Assembly (NCBI GenBank): GCA_012960315.1
Contig: DUBN01000072.1
Location: forward strand, 1-64,000
Length of the DNA: 64,000 nt
Direction: 5' to 3'
DNA from: Acidimicrobiia bacterium
GTDB lineage: Bacteria; Actinomycetota; Acidimicrobiia; Acidimicrobiales; Poriferisodalaceae
Positions within the stretch are counted from its first letter, which is position 1. Every line of letters begins with the position of its first letter. This document shows positions 43,898 to 52,480 of this stretch, piece by piece. A program made the position numbers and the translations under genes. The notes under the pieces were generated by a model. It worked only from the letters and a program-made list of their open reading frames with translations. It was not told the DNA's origin and ran no database searches.

Positions 43898-44015
43898 GTG
43901 GCCATCGTATCTAACCGTGCTGCAGACACGTTCAATCTGGGTACAGGTTCGTTGTGAATCCCGAGAATATGCGGGCCGTGTCAACAAAAGCGGCTGGTAG
44001 CGTCAGTGAGTCAGC

Positions 44016-44090
44016 GCCCGAGTAGCTCAGTGGCAGAGCGGCTCTCTCGTAAAGAGCAGGTCGCGGGTTCAATCCCCGCCTCGGGCTCCA
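44016..44090 (+). tRNA. tRNA-Thr (anticodon CGT)
   Basis: A complete 75-base cloverleaf with encoded CCA end. Acceptor GCCCGAG with CTCGGGC, D stem GCTC with GAGC, anticodon stem GCTCT with AGAGC around CTCGTAA (CGT at 34-36), and T stem GCGGG with CCCGC around TTCAATC. Confidence 0.97.
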
Positions 44091-44117
44091 TCGTTTATGA
44101 CACAACTACATCGTTGA

Positions 44118-45149
44118 CTAGTTGAGGTTCATGAATAGTTTCTGCAGGAGCAAGCGTTCGTTTGGGTTGCGACGCAGATCGTCACCAGCTTCAGTGACCG
44201 CAGTTAACGACGTTGAAGCGCGCACAGCGCTGAGGAGGCCCGTCGCGACGTCGTCACGAATGGAGATACCTATAGCGGTGATGCCCATTACAAGTTCGTC
44301 TGTCCGCAACCTCCGTAATTCTCTTTTGTGACGCTCTTCCAGCCTTCCACGCCCTAAACCTCGCTCGCCGAAACGGTCCGCGCGTTCATCAAGTTCGTTG
44401 CATTCGCGACCTTGTCGATCCTGAAGAGGGACAGCTGCGTCATCGATCATTGCCAGTAACCGATCTGCCGCTGCCGTAGCTGTGTTCCCACTTCCGTCCA
44501 GTGTTGTTCGAAGTTGTTGCCATGAAGTCCAACGTTCAAGGGCAGCATCGTCTGAGCCCAGGAGTAACGCGCGATCGATTGATCCGTTGGAAACCGCAGC
44601 TATGACCGATGAACGCTTCTGGTCAATTCCAGCTTCAAGTAAGAGTTCTATGAGGTCTTGCGGGCTAACAGCAGCTAGGTCGATTTGAGTGCAGCGAGAG
44701 GCGATAGTTGCCAACTCGGTAGGGATTTCTTCCGCAGTCAAGATGAAATAGGTCGATGGTGGGGGCTCTTCTAGAACCTTGAGAATCATTGGGGCAGAAA
44801 GGGAAGCTAGGTGGATGTCTTCAACGAGAATGACTTTTCGTTTGCCTTCAAACGGGCTCGTTGTTGCAGCTCTAACAATCTCCTTGGCTTGTCCCACGGT
44901 GAGTGAGGGGCCGTTGCGTTCGAACACGATCAGGTCTGGATGCTCTTCGAAAACAGCGAGTCTTCGATGACGTTCTGCATCGTCGGTTTCATGAGCTAAG
45001 AGTTCCGCGGCGAAGCTCGTGGCGATTGTTCGCGCCCCGCAGCCTGCTGGCCCGACGATGAGATAGGAAGGCAATGGGTTCGCAACTGCTGCTCGCAGCA
45101 TCGATATGGCAGCTGGTTGTCCAACGACTTCGCTGAAAGCATCACTCAT
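44118..45149 (-). CDS. holB: DNA polymerase III delta-prime subunit (clamp loader)
   Basis: A 343-residue AAA+ clamp-loader protein. The P-loop is degenerate (GPAGCGART), as often in the delta-prime subunit, and VILVEDIHLASLSAPMILKVLEEPPPSTYFIL is the Walker B/sensor region. C-terminal helices carry the collar domain. Its start overlaps the tmk stop by 4 bases, giving the usual actinobacterial tmk-holB order. Confidence 0.88.
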   Translation of the reverse strand: MSDAFSEVVGQPAAISMLRAAVANPLPSYLIVGPAGCGARTIATSFAAELLAHETDDAERHRRLAVFEEHPDLIVFERNGPSLTVGQAKEIVRAATTSPFEGKRKVILVEDIHLASLSAPMILKVLEEPPPSTYFILTAEEIPTELATIASRCTQIDLAAVSPQDLIELLLEAGIDQKRSSVIAAVSNGSIDRALLLGSDDAALERWTSWQQLRTTLDGSGNTATAAADRLLAMIDDAAVPLQDRQGRECNELDERADRFGERGLGRGRLEERHKRELRRLRTDELVMGITAIGISIRDDVATGLLSAVRASTSLTAVTEAGDDLRRNPNERLLLQKLFMNLN

Positions 45150-45742
45150 TTCACACCGACTGCGTTAGCGATCCTCTCAGCTACTTCCGCAATCGATCCG
45201 TCGCCGTCAACGACGATCCACCGATCTGGGTCTGCGCTAGCTAGGACCGCAAACCCATCAATTACCCGAGCGGCAAAGTCGGCGTCTTCGCGTTCCATTC
45301 GGTCTCGTTCGTCTCCTAGCCTGCCGTTCGCTGTATCGACTGGCACGGTCAGCAACACCACGAGATCGGGTAGCAGACCGCCGCTCGCCCATTCGACAAG
45401 CCGCATCAGTTCCTCTGTGGATTGGCCTCGACCGTGTCCTTGGTAGGCAAGAGTTGATCCATATGAGCGGTCAGTGATGACGTCGTTGCCTTGGGATAAT
45501 GCCGGCTCGACCACTTCCGCCAGGTGTTGTGCTCGATCGGCGGCGAAGAGCAGTGCTTCGGCGCGTTGAGTTGGTTCAGGACCGTTCCCCAGAAGCAAGT
45601 CGCGAATGGCTAGTCCCAGATCGGTACCGCCGGGTTCACGAGTGAGAACAGCGTTGATGCGGTCTGCAAGAAGTCGAGCTTGCGTCGATTTGCCGCTGGC
45701 TTCCCACCCTTCAAAGGCTATGTATCTTCCGCGTCGGCTCAT
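45146..45742 (-). CDS. tmk: thymidylate kinase
   Basis: A 198-residue kinase making dTDP. The P-loop is FEGWEASGKSTQ (usual EGxDGxGKST), with LTREPGGTDLGLAIRDLLL and the TDRSYGSTLAYQGHGRG lid region. The start at 45742 overlaps the MFS stop by 4 bases. It belongs to the topA-MFS-tmk-holB run. Confidence 0.94.
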   Translation of the reverse strand: MSRRGRYIAFEGWEASGKSTQARLLADRINAVLTREPGGTDLGLAIRDLLLGNGPEPTQRAEALLFAADRAQHLAEVVEPALSQGNDVITDRSYGSTLAYQGHGRGQSTEELMRLVEWASGGLLPDLVVLLTVPVDTANGRLGDERDRMEREDADFAARVIDGFAVLASADPDRWIVVDGDGSIAEVAERIANAVGVK

Positions 45743-47097
45743 GAAGACTTCTTTTGAGGAGCGCGCAGAGAAACCCACGCAAGTACAGATGCGACCAGCA
45801 TAAAAAGGCTAGCTAGCCATAAGGCCCCCCGAACACCGGGAAGGGCCATGGTCCATGATCCCACAGCGACTTCGTTGTCGAAGAGCACGTCAAAAAGCCA
45901 ATTGAAACCATCAGACAGAAATCCTCCGACGGTGATGGATAAAAGCAAACAAAAGCGCACCAATGTGTACAAGGCGCTGAACACTCGTCCTCTGAGGTGG
46001 TCCTCCACATGTTCATGGAGCAGGGTGAAACCCAGGACGTATACCGAACCAGCGCAGATGCCCATTGCAAAAACGCCGGCCAAGGTAAGGACCGTATTGG
46101 AACCCGACACCGCGAAAAGGAGGCAAATTCCCGCGCCGAACACTGACGCGACGAAAGTGTGTTCTTTGTTCAACCGTCGTTGCACTGCTGATAAAGCCGA
46201 GACTCCAACGGCTACTCCCAAGCCCAGGGTGACCAAAATGGTTCCAAATCCGGCGTTACCAGCCCCTAAGACCACGTCGTTGAAGACTGCGCCCAATGGG
46301 ATCAGCATCCCTCCGCCGATCATGCCGGTCCCCAGACCAATCAGGACGGCTCGTACCTGTGGGCTTATCGCAATGAAGCTCCATCCTTCACGCAGTTCCC
46401 GGACTCCTTGGGCTAAATCAATAGAGCCCGACTTTTTTTGCTCTCGGCGCCGTGCCACTAGAGGCAATGTTGCTATTAATCCAGCGGCCACCAGGAATGT
46501 CAACGCATCGAGGGCTAGCGCCCATTCAACCTGACCAGCACTGCTACCCCCCAAGAATTCAGCGAACTTCGCGAGGCCGATAAAGGCACCGGCCGCTAAC
46601 GGGAACGTCCCGTAAGCAGCAATTAAAGACAACGAATTCGCAGCGGTTAGCTGTTCTTTGGGCACCAGGTTCGGGACGATTGCTTCTTTAGCTGGTCCCC
46701 AAAGTGAGGTCGCTAATTCAAGGATCAGAGAGGCCAGCACAAGCCCCCAGATCTTCTCAATAAACGGAATGACCAGAAGCACTCCAGCGCGGAGAACATC
46801 GCAAATGATCAATAGCCGCTTCCGATTTACCCGATCAACGATCACCCCACCAACAGACGCTAAGAAGAAGCCAGGCAGTACTCGGGCAAGCATCACAAGG
46901 GCAATAGCTGATCCTGGTTGGTCTCCCCCGATGCGTCGAGCGATTTCAATAATCGCTAGAAACCCAATCCAGTCTCCGAACGCGCTGACTACCTGAGCGA
47001 TCCACAAGCGCAGGAAGCCAGGGCTTCCAAACACCGGGTGCGACCGCCCGAGACGGCTGTTCGTTCCCTCTGCTACGTGTGCGTCTAACTCATCCAT
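45739..47097 (-). CDS. major facilitator superfamily transporter
   Basis: A 452-residue protein with about 12 membrane helices. It opens HPVFGSPGFLRLWIAQVVSAFGDWIGFLAI and has DRVNRKRLLIICDVLRAGVLLVIPF after helix 2, which is typical of the MFS_3/EntS-like drug or siderophore exporters. An MFS gene in this place between topA and tmk is common in actinobacteria. Substrate unknown. The leader holds alternative hairpins. Confidence 0.87.
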   Translation of the reverse strand: MDELDAHVAEGTNSRLGRSHPVFGSPGFLRLWIAQVVSAFGDWIGFLAIIEIARRIGGDQPGSAIALVMLARVLPGFFLASVGGVIVDRVNRKRLLIICDVLRAGVLLVIPFIEKIWGLVLASLILELATSLWGPAKEAIVPNLVPKEQLTAANSLSLIAAYGTFPLAAGAFIGLAKFAEFLGGSSAGQVEWALALDALTFLVAAGLIATLPLVARRREQKKSGSIDLAQGVRELREGWSFIAISPQVRAVLIGLGTGMIGGGMLIPLGAVFNDVVLGAGNAGFGTILVTLGLGVAVGVSALSAVQRRLNKEHTFVASVFGAGICLLFAVSGSNTVLTLAGVFAMGICAGSVYVLGFTLLHEHVEDHLRGRVFSALYTLVRFCLLLSITVGGFLSDGFNWLFDVLFDNEVAVGSWTMALPGVRGALWLASLFMLVASVLAWVSLRAPQKKSS

Positions 47098-47120
47098 GTC
47101 CGTGATTCAAGATTCTGTGC

Positions 47121-47155
47121 AGCCTTCTGCCATTTGGAAGGCTAAGAGTCCTTCC
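47121..47155 (-). promoter_or_regulatory. two mutually exclusive hairpins in the MFS gene leader
   Basis: Read on the minus strand, GGAAGG (47155-47150) can pair with CCTTCC, or the overlapping AGCCTTC can pair with GAAGGCT (47127-47121). The shared middle segment cannot do both. This sits 24 bases before the MFS ATG. It could be an attenuator-like switch or chance. Confidence 0.3.
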
Positions 47156-47286
47156 GAAAAATCGGTGGTGACCGTGAGATCAATTTCGAATCAACACAGG
47201 ATATTAGATAATTTTTGTCTGTTGCTACCAGACCGGTCAGGAATTTCAACCCCGTCACTTTCACTAACGTTTATCGGTCCGCACGA

Positions 47287-50200
47287 TCAGATGCGTTTTT
47301 CCGCAAGAAGCTCAACTGCTCTTTCTGTAGAGAGTTCTTCAACGGAATCATGACTTTTCAACGATGCGTTCGTCTTCCCATCGGTTACGTAATGACCCCA
47401 TTTCCCGTCTTTAAGCAAAATCGGGTTGCCACTATTTGGGTCTTTACCCAGTTCCTTTAGTGGGGGTTTCGCTTTTGCTCGACCGAATTTTTTGGGCATC
47501 GCGAGAAGTTGCAAGCACTCTTCAAGAGTAATCGTGAACAGTTGTTCTTCCTTATCCAGACTGCGGCTTTCTCCGCCCTTCAACAGATATGGCCCGAATG
47601 GGCCATTTTGAACTGTGATCTCTACGCCATCTGAAGGATCCGTTCCAACGGTACGAGGCAGGCTAAGGAGTTCAAGTGCGTCCTCAAGAGTGACTCGTTC
47701 TATCGTCATCGTGTCAAAAAGTGAAGCGGTCTTGGGTTTTGGTTGAGATTTCAATTCGTCGATTCGATCCAGTTCCACAACAAGCTCGATAACGTTTTCA
47801 AACTCATTAGAGACCTCCATCAATGAGTTGATATTGACCAGGCGTTCTTGTTTCTCCTCAGATCGCAACTCTTTCATGTAGCCGGATTGATCTAGGCATG
47901 ACTGCAGAGCTGTCGGTGCGTCTAAGTCACGCATTTTTGCAATCGAGTTTCTCAACTTAAGAAACGATCGAATGGCCTTACGCGCTGCGGTTGATGAACC
48001 AGCTTCCTCCGCTTGTTCGAAGGCTTCGAGAAGGCTGATTCCGTTCTCCTTCCCATATTCAGCAAGGCGTTTGATGGCAGCTTCCCCAATTCCGCGTTTG
48101 GGGTTCTTAACTGCCTGACGAACCGAGTCATCATCAGGCTGTTCGGTCATACATCGCATGTACGCGAGAGCTACCTTCAGTTCTTTCTTATGCAGGGGGA
48201 GATTCAAGAGTTGTCCCCCAGGGGACGATGCCATCGGCATTTTGGGGAACCGCCCCAGAGACACGTAAGGACCGTAGGTACCCACCCTGGCAATGATCTC
48301 GAGACCGGTCTCCGGATCCATCCCTAAAACTCGCTCTTCGGGTGTTTCAAACAGTTCGATAGCCCGCTCAAGGGTGATCTCATCTGGTGCAATACCTGCA
48401 GGTAAAGAGCGAATTTGATCGCCTCTTTGTATGTAGGGGTTGGTCTTACCGACTTTGGCCACAACAAGTACGCCGTCCGCATCAATGCCAATAGGGATCG
48501 TGTTGATCTCTACGGCATCAATTTCCTTAAGATGTTCGTCAGACACCAGTTCACGAAGACCGGGAAGGGCCTTTCCGTCTCCATCGACACCCCCGAAATA
48601 GAAATCAGATAGCCATGGGGCAGACTCAAGTTCACCCTTGGATATCTCGTCGAGGTCATCTTCCATGCGGGCAGTCAGCGCGTAGTCAACTAGGTGGGAA
48701 AAATGATTCTCCATGAGACCGACGGTGGCAAAGGCAGTTAACGCCGGGACTAAAGCGGAGCCTTTTTTCCATACGTAACCTCGATTCTGGATCGTACCGA
48801 GGATGCTCGCATATGTACTGGGTCGCCCAATACCGAGCTCTTCTAACCGTCTAACTAAGGTTGCTTCCGTATATCGAGCTGGAGGTTTCGTTTCATGCTC
48901 TGCGCTTTCGACCGATAGGGCCTTCACTACGTCGCCTTTAGCAAGATTGGGAAGTTCGCGGTCATCTTCTTCATCTGATTGTTGGCCGTATATGAGGCGA
49001 AAGCCCGGCGAGGTGATCACGGTTCCACTGGTGCTGAACGCAACGGTGTCATCTCCGCTTCCTGAGCCCTCTAAACGAATTGTGACCGTCTGACCTTCGG
49101 CATCATTCATCTGGCTTGCAATAGTGCAATTCCATACAAGTTCGTACAACCGCGCTTCATCTGTCGAGGCGCCGAAACCAAGGTCAGCGGGTGCTCTCCA
49201 CGTGTCTCCTGCTGGACGAATTGCTTCGTGGGCCTCTTGAGCATTTTTTACTTTGCTCTTGTATCGCCGGGCGTCTGCAGGAAGATTCCCATTTCCAAAT
49301 CGCTCTCTAACCAAATCTCGGGCAGCACTAAGTGCAGCAGCAGACAACGTGGTGCTATCAGTACGCATGTAGCTGATGTAGCCCTGCTCATAGAGTCTTT
49401 GAGCGACACCCATTGTTCTGGCGGAGGAAAAACCAAGTCGCCGTCCAGCTTCCTGCTGAAGGGTCGACGTCATAAACGGTGGTGCAGGTCGACGTCGGTA
49501 TGGTTTCGATTCAACCGACTCAACAAGGAACTCTGCGCCACTCAGTGCGGACACCAATTCTTGAGCTTGTTTGGCTTCTAAGATTCTTCTGTCATCTCGG
49601 TTGAGTTCACCTTGGGCGTTGAAATCGCGACCAGTTGCAATTCGCTGGTCATTTATAGCGACAAGGGACGCCTCAAAGGACGAACCGGAAGACATCTGAG
49701 CTTCTACGCTTGAGTAGCCCGCTGTCTCAAATAAGATGCGTTCGCGTTCCCGTTCGACAATTAGGCGATTAGCGACACTCTGAACTCTGCCGGCAGAAAG
49801 GCCAGGCTTAACCTTCTTCCACATGACCGGAGAGACCTCAAAACCATACAGTCGGTCAAAAATTCTACGAGCTTCTTGAGCATCGACCATTCGGCGATCA
49901 AGTTCTCGAGGTGACGCAACTGCTTCACGGATCGCTTTCTCTGTGATTTCGTGAAAAACCATCCGATGCACTGGGACCGTGGGGTTAAGCACCTGCAACA
50001 AGTGCCACGCTATGGCTTCACCTTCCCTGTCCTCATCCGTTGCGAGGTACAGCTCGTCTACGCCTTTAAGCAGTTTCTTAAGTTTTGATACCTGCTTCGC
50101 CGAACTCTTCGGCACTACGTAGTAGGCCTTAAAATCATTTTCTACGTCTACACCCAAATTGGCCCACGATTCGCCTTTGTAGACGGCGGGTAGTTCACTT

Positions 50201-50322
50201 GCTTTATTTGGGAGGTCGCGTATGTGCCCTACCGAGGACTCAACCACATACTCAGAACCTAGAAAACGCCCAATAGTTTTGGCCTTGGCAGGCGATTCGA
50301 CGATAACCAGAGACTTTGGCAC
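47287..50322 (-). CDS. topA: DNA topoisomerase I with inserted UvrD/PcrA-type 2B domain
   Basis: A 1011-residue type IA topoisomerase, starting at GTG. It relaxes negative supercoils. The Toprim domain holds VIVESPAKAKTIGRFLG and DEDREGEAIAWHL; the active tyrosine is Y318 in YISYMRTDST. C-terminal repeats with G-PYV/PYL cores appear at about 669-690, 895-916 and 961-982. Between the first two lies a foreign-looking stretch (about 704-858) reading as a helicase 2B subdomain, with ALAYMRCM, PDDDSVRQAVKNPKRGIG and DQSGYMKEL. The repeat-region phrase KPKTASLFDTM resumes at once afterwards, so the frame is unbroken. The location before MFS-tmk-holB marks it as the housekeeping gene. Confidence 0.95.
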   Translation of the reverse strand: MPKSLVIVESPAKAKTIGRFLGSEYVVESSVGHIRDLPNKASELPAVYKGESWANLGVDVENDFKAYYVVPKSSAKQVSKLKKLLKGVDELYLATDEDREGEAIAWHLLQVLNPTVPVHRMVFHEITEKAIREAVASPRELDRRMVDAQEARRIFDRLYGFEVSPVMWKKVKPGLSAGRVQSVANRLIVERERERILFETAGYSSVEAQMSSGSSFEASLVAINDQRIATGRDFNAQGELNRDDRRILEAKQAQELVSALSGAEFLVESVESKPYRRRPAPPFMTSTLQQEAGRRLGFSSARTMGVAQRLYEQGYISYMRTDSTTLSAAALSAARDLVRERFGNGNLPADARRYKSKVKNAQEAHEAIRPAGDTWRAPADLGFGASTDEARLYELVWNCTIASQMNDAEGQTVTIRLEGSGSGDDTVAFSTSGTVITSPGFRLIYGQQSDEEDDRELPNLAKGDVVKALSVESAEHETKPPARYTEATLVRRLEELGIGRPSTYASILGTIQNRGYVWKKGSALVPALTAFATVGLMENHFSHLVDYALTARMEDDLDEISKGELESAPWLSDFYFGGVDGDGKALPGLRELVSDEHLKEIDAVEINTIPIGIDADGVLVVAKVGKTNPYIQRGDQIRSLPAGIAPDEITLERAIELFETPEERVLGMDPETGLEIIARVGTYGPYVSLGRFPKMPMASSPGGQLLNLPLHKKELKVALAYMRCMTEQPDDDSVRQAVKNPKRGIGEAAIKRLAEYGKENGISLLEAFEQAEEAGSSTAARKAIRSFLKLRNSIAKMRDLDAPTALQSCLDQSGYMKELRSEEKQERLVNINSLMEVSNEFENVIELVVELDRIDELKSQPKPKTASLFDTMTIERVTLEDALELLSLPRTVGTDPSDGVEITVQNGPFGPYLLKGGESRSLDKEEQLFTITLEECLQLLAMPKKFGRAKAKPPLKELGKDPNSGNPILLKDGKWGHYVTDGKTNASLKSHDSVEELSTERAVELLAEKRI
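47749..48213 (-). other. inserted UvrD/PcrA 2B-like domain within topA
   Basis: About residues 704-858 of TopA. Landmarks in helicase order: KKELKVALAYMR, then DDDSVRQAVKNPKRGIG, then ISLLEAFEQAEEAG, ARKAIRSFLKLR, LDQSGYMKELRSEE, RLVNINSLMEVSNEFEN and ELDRIDEL. These line up in the same order with PcrA 2B (for example EIKDILAYLR, DDDLSLLRIINVPKRGIG, DKSGYREML, RLENLDEFLSV). The flanking helicase 1A/2A motifs (Walker A, DExx, motifs IV-VI) are absent. Confidence 0.85.
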
Positions 50323-50408
50323 GGCGGTCAGTTATTCCCTATCAGTTGGGTAGGTATCAACTTGTGGTGGACAGAAACGATTAACGCCCTGCTCGCGGAA
50401 GTTACCGG

Positions 50409-51368
50409 TCATGGAGGGCTTTCCAACGCATCATCTCTATCAAAATTTCGAAATCGGGTCGCGATCTGGACTAATCCCACGAGACCGAGAGCTCCCATTG
50501 CTGCCGCTATTGACGCTCCGAGTACCTCGTCGATGTGGGGAATTCCAAGTCGTGTATCTTCGATTCCTCCGTCTGTCGTAGGCCACGGCCATAACACTCG
50601 GAGCGAGCCTGTCATCAGTCCTAGAAGGCCAGCAACTACATAGTCGCGATAACGGCTCAAGAGCCAGTGGAGGAAGTGACTAAACAGGCACAACCCAACG
50701 GCTGCCCCGAGGGCATATACGGTCAGTACGGCGAAATCCCGGCGTTCTATCACTCCGATGAGGTGGTCGTAGAGACCAATTGTGAGGAGAACAAAAGAGC
50801 CGCTGATACCAGGCAGAATCATCGCGCAGATGGCAAGAGCGCCTGCGAACAACACGACGATCGTTGTCGGGTTTTCGATGCTGCCAGATCTGACGCCGAG
50901 TAAGCCAAAGGTAAGTGCGGTACTGCCAACGAAGATCAAATATCGAGAACGACGCCACTGACTAATTTCGCGTCGTGTCACTAACGTCGATGCGGCAATG
51001 AGGCCAAAAAATACTGAAGAGACAATGACGGGGTGCTCTCGAATTTGGTCGCGAAGCCACGAGACCAGCAATACGACGGCCAGTATTATTCCCGCCAGAA
51101 GACTGATGAGGAACGACCAGTTGACCGCTCCGATTCTTCGCCTGAATCCGCGAAAGTCACCGCGTCCCAGTTTGCTGAGGGCTGTAGATATTGATTTGAT
51201 TTCTTCGATGAGACGGTCGTAAATACCTAGCAGCAGGGCGACGGTGCCACCTGAGACACCTGGCACTATGTCGGCGGCTCCCATGCAGAAACCGCGAAAT
51301 ATTTGTGTCGTGATGGTTCGCCACACACAGTGGACCGTACCGCGAGCACCCCTCAACTCCATCAGCAT
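50409..51368 (-). CDS. DUF368 membrane protein (undecaprenyl-phosphate translocase type)
   Basis: A 319-residue polytopic membrane protein. Two related motifs, GAADIVPGVSGGTVALLLGIYDRLI in the first half and CAMILPGISGSFVLLTIGLYDHLIG in the second, are the duplicated DUF368 signature. DUF368 (PopT) proteins have been reported as flippases that return undecaprenyl phosphate across the membrane for peptidoglycan and surface glycan synthesis. The gene is followed by topA with an 86-base gap. Confidence 0.87.
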   Translation of the reverse strand: MLMELRGARGTVHCVWRTITTQIFRGFCMGAADIVPGVSGGTVALLLGIYDRLIEEIKSISTALSKLGRGDFRGFRRRIGAVNWSFLISLLAGIILAVVLLVSWLRDQIREHPVIVSSVFFGLIAASTLVTRREISQWRRSRYLIFVGSTALTFGLLGVRSGSIENPTTIVVLFAGALAICAMILPGISGSFVLLTIGLYDHLIGVIERRDFAVLTVYALGAAVGLCLFSHFLHWLLSRYRDYVVAGLLGLMTGSLRVLWPWPTTDGGIEDTRLGIPHIDEVLGASIAAAMGALGLVGLVQIATRFRNFDRDDALESPP

Positions 51369-51542
51369 GGACAGTTCTTTTTCGGTCGCGTGTCGAACTA
51401 CTGAATCAGTTCAAAACAGTGTCGTTAATGCGGTACCAGGTGCGACGAGTCGCTCGTTTAGCGTGTCATCTGCAGTCAGCCCCATTTGGGCAACTGGATT
51501 AGACAACAGGTTCATACGGTTCGGGAACCGCAATTTATCGAA

Positions 51543-51560
51543 AGTTCGAGTGCGCGAACT
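51543..51560 (-). terminator. possible terminator after the SDR gene
   Basis: On the minus strand AGTTCG and CGAACT form a 6-pair stem with a 6-base loop, followed by TTCGATAAATT. It is 20 bases past the SDR stop. The T run is imperfect. Confidence 0.38.
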
Positions 51561-51580
51561 GAGGTAAGCAATGACGGTGA

Positions 51581-52387
51581 TCACTGCTGGTTCTTGTGAA
51601 CCCGATGGTCGATGCCGCTCACCAAGAATTCAGTGATGCGTCCCGGCAAAGCGGCAATCGCCATTGTCCCCGAAAGGCGTTTGGGGTGACGAACTTCTCG
51701 TTTTCCTTTCAGTACTGCCTGAACTGCGTCGGCAGCGACTTTTTCCGGGCTGACGTCTGCAATCATTCGTAGTTGTCGCAGCCGTTGTTGCGCGGCGTCA
51801 AACGCAGGGTTAGCGGTCACTCGTTCCCACATGCCCGTGTCCACAGGACCGAGGTGCATGGTGGTGACCTGAACTCCCGTGTTTTTGATTTCCATGCGTA
51901 CGGCTTCAGCAAAGCGGGTGAGTCCGGCCTTCGACGCACAGTAGGGGGCGAGCCCCGGTGCTGGTGTTATCGCCGCTAGGGAGGACGTGTAGAGGAGATG
52001 GCCGTGTCCTCGTTCAATCATGCCGGGCAGGGCTTGGCGAGTGAGGCGTAACGGGGCAAGAAGGTTAGTTGCAACGACCTGGGTGAGACGTTCTTCGGTT
52101 ATGTCTTCCACAAAATCTTGGGTCTCTATCCCCGCGTTATTCGCCAACACGTCGATTGGCCCTCCCTCGGCCTCAACACGTTGGATAAATCCATCCAGTT
52201 GGTCGGGGTCAGTAACGTCCAAAGGGTAGGAAGAACCGCCAAGTTCATCTGCTAACGCGTCGATATCCTCGACCGATCGTGCTGCCAGAGCTACACGTGC
52301 TCCTTCGTCAGCGAAGGCCCGAGCCAATGCCGCGCCGATCCCTCGGCTGGCGCCGGTGATTAATACCTGTGCGTTTCGGAGATCCAT
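51581..52387 (-). CDS. short-chain dehydrogenase/reductase
   Basis: A 268-residue classical SDR. The cofactor motif is ITGASRGIGAALARAF (TGxxxGxG), NNAG is present in VLANNAGIET, and the catalytic Ser and YxxxK are in TSSLAAI and APYCASK. It oxidises or reduces an unknown hydroxyl/keto substrate with NAD(P). It follows hppA across a 93-base gap containing a strong hairpin. Confidence 0.9.
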   Translation of the reverse strand: MDLRNAQVLITGASRGIGAALARAFADEGARVALAARSVEDIDALADELGGSSYPLDVTDPDQLDGFIQRVEAEGGPIDVLANNAGIETQDFVEDITEERLTQVVATNLLAPLRLTRQALPGMIERGHGHLLYTSSLAAITPAPGLAPYCASKAGLTRFAEAVRMEIKNTGVQVTTMHLGPVDTGMWERVTANPAFDAAQQRLRQLRMIADVSPEKVAADAVQAVLKGKREVRHPKRLSGTMAIAALPGRITEFLVSGIDHRVHKNQQ

Positions 52388-52429
52388 TGTTTAAGGCTAG
52401 GCCGTAGGCCATGATGGATAACCCAGCCG

Positions 52430-52467
52430 CGCTCGAGTTACCTCCTGTTCGGAAAGTAACCCGAGCG
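52430..52467 (-). terminator. strong hairpin between hppA and the SDR gene
   Basis: As a minus-strand RNA, CGCTCGGGTTAC pairs with GTAACTCGAGCG over 12 positions (one G-U), with a 14-base loop. On the plus strand one pair is lost, which favours a role in the hppA-direction transcript. No T tract follows, so it may be a terminator or an RNA-stability element. Confidence 0.55.
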
Positions 52468-52480
52468 TAGGAGCCGGTAA

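Noticed and set aside
44118-45149. Degenerate P-loop of HolB as a broken gene
   Set aside because: The delta-prime subunit commonly lacks ATPase function, so the altered motif is expected.
45848-46534. 228-residue plus-strand frame antisense to the MFS gene
   Set aside because: It lies wholly within the transporter gene on the other strand and its Pro/Thr/Arg-rich composition is typical of a shadow frame.
47749-48213. TopA insert as an assembly chimera
   Set aside because: A chimera gives one junction. Here both junctions are in frame and topoisomerase repeats resume after the insert, so a real insertion is likelier. Reads should still be checked.
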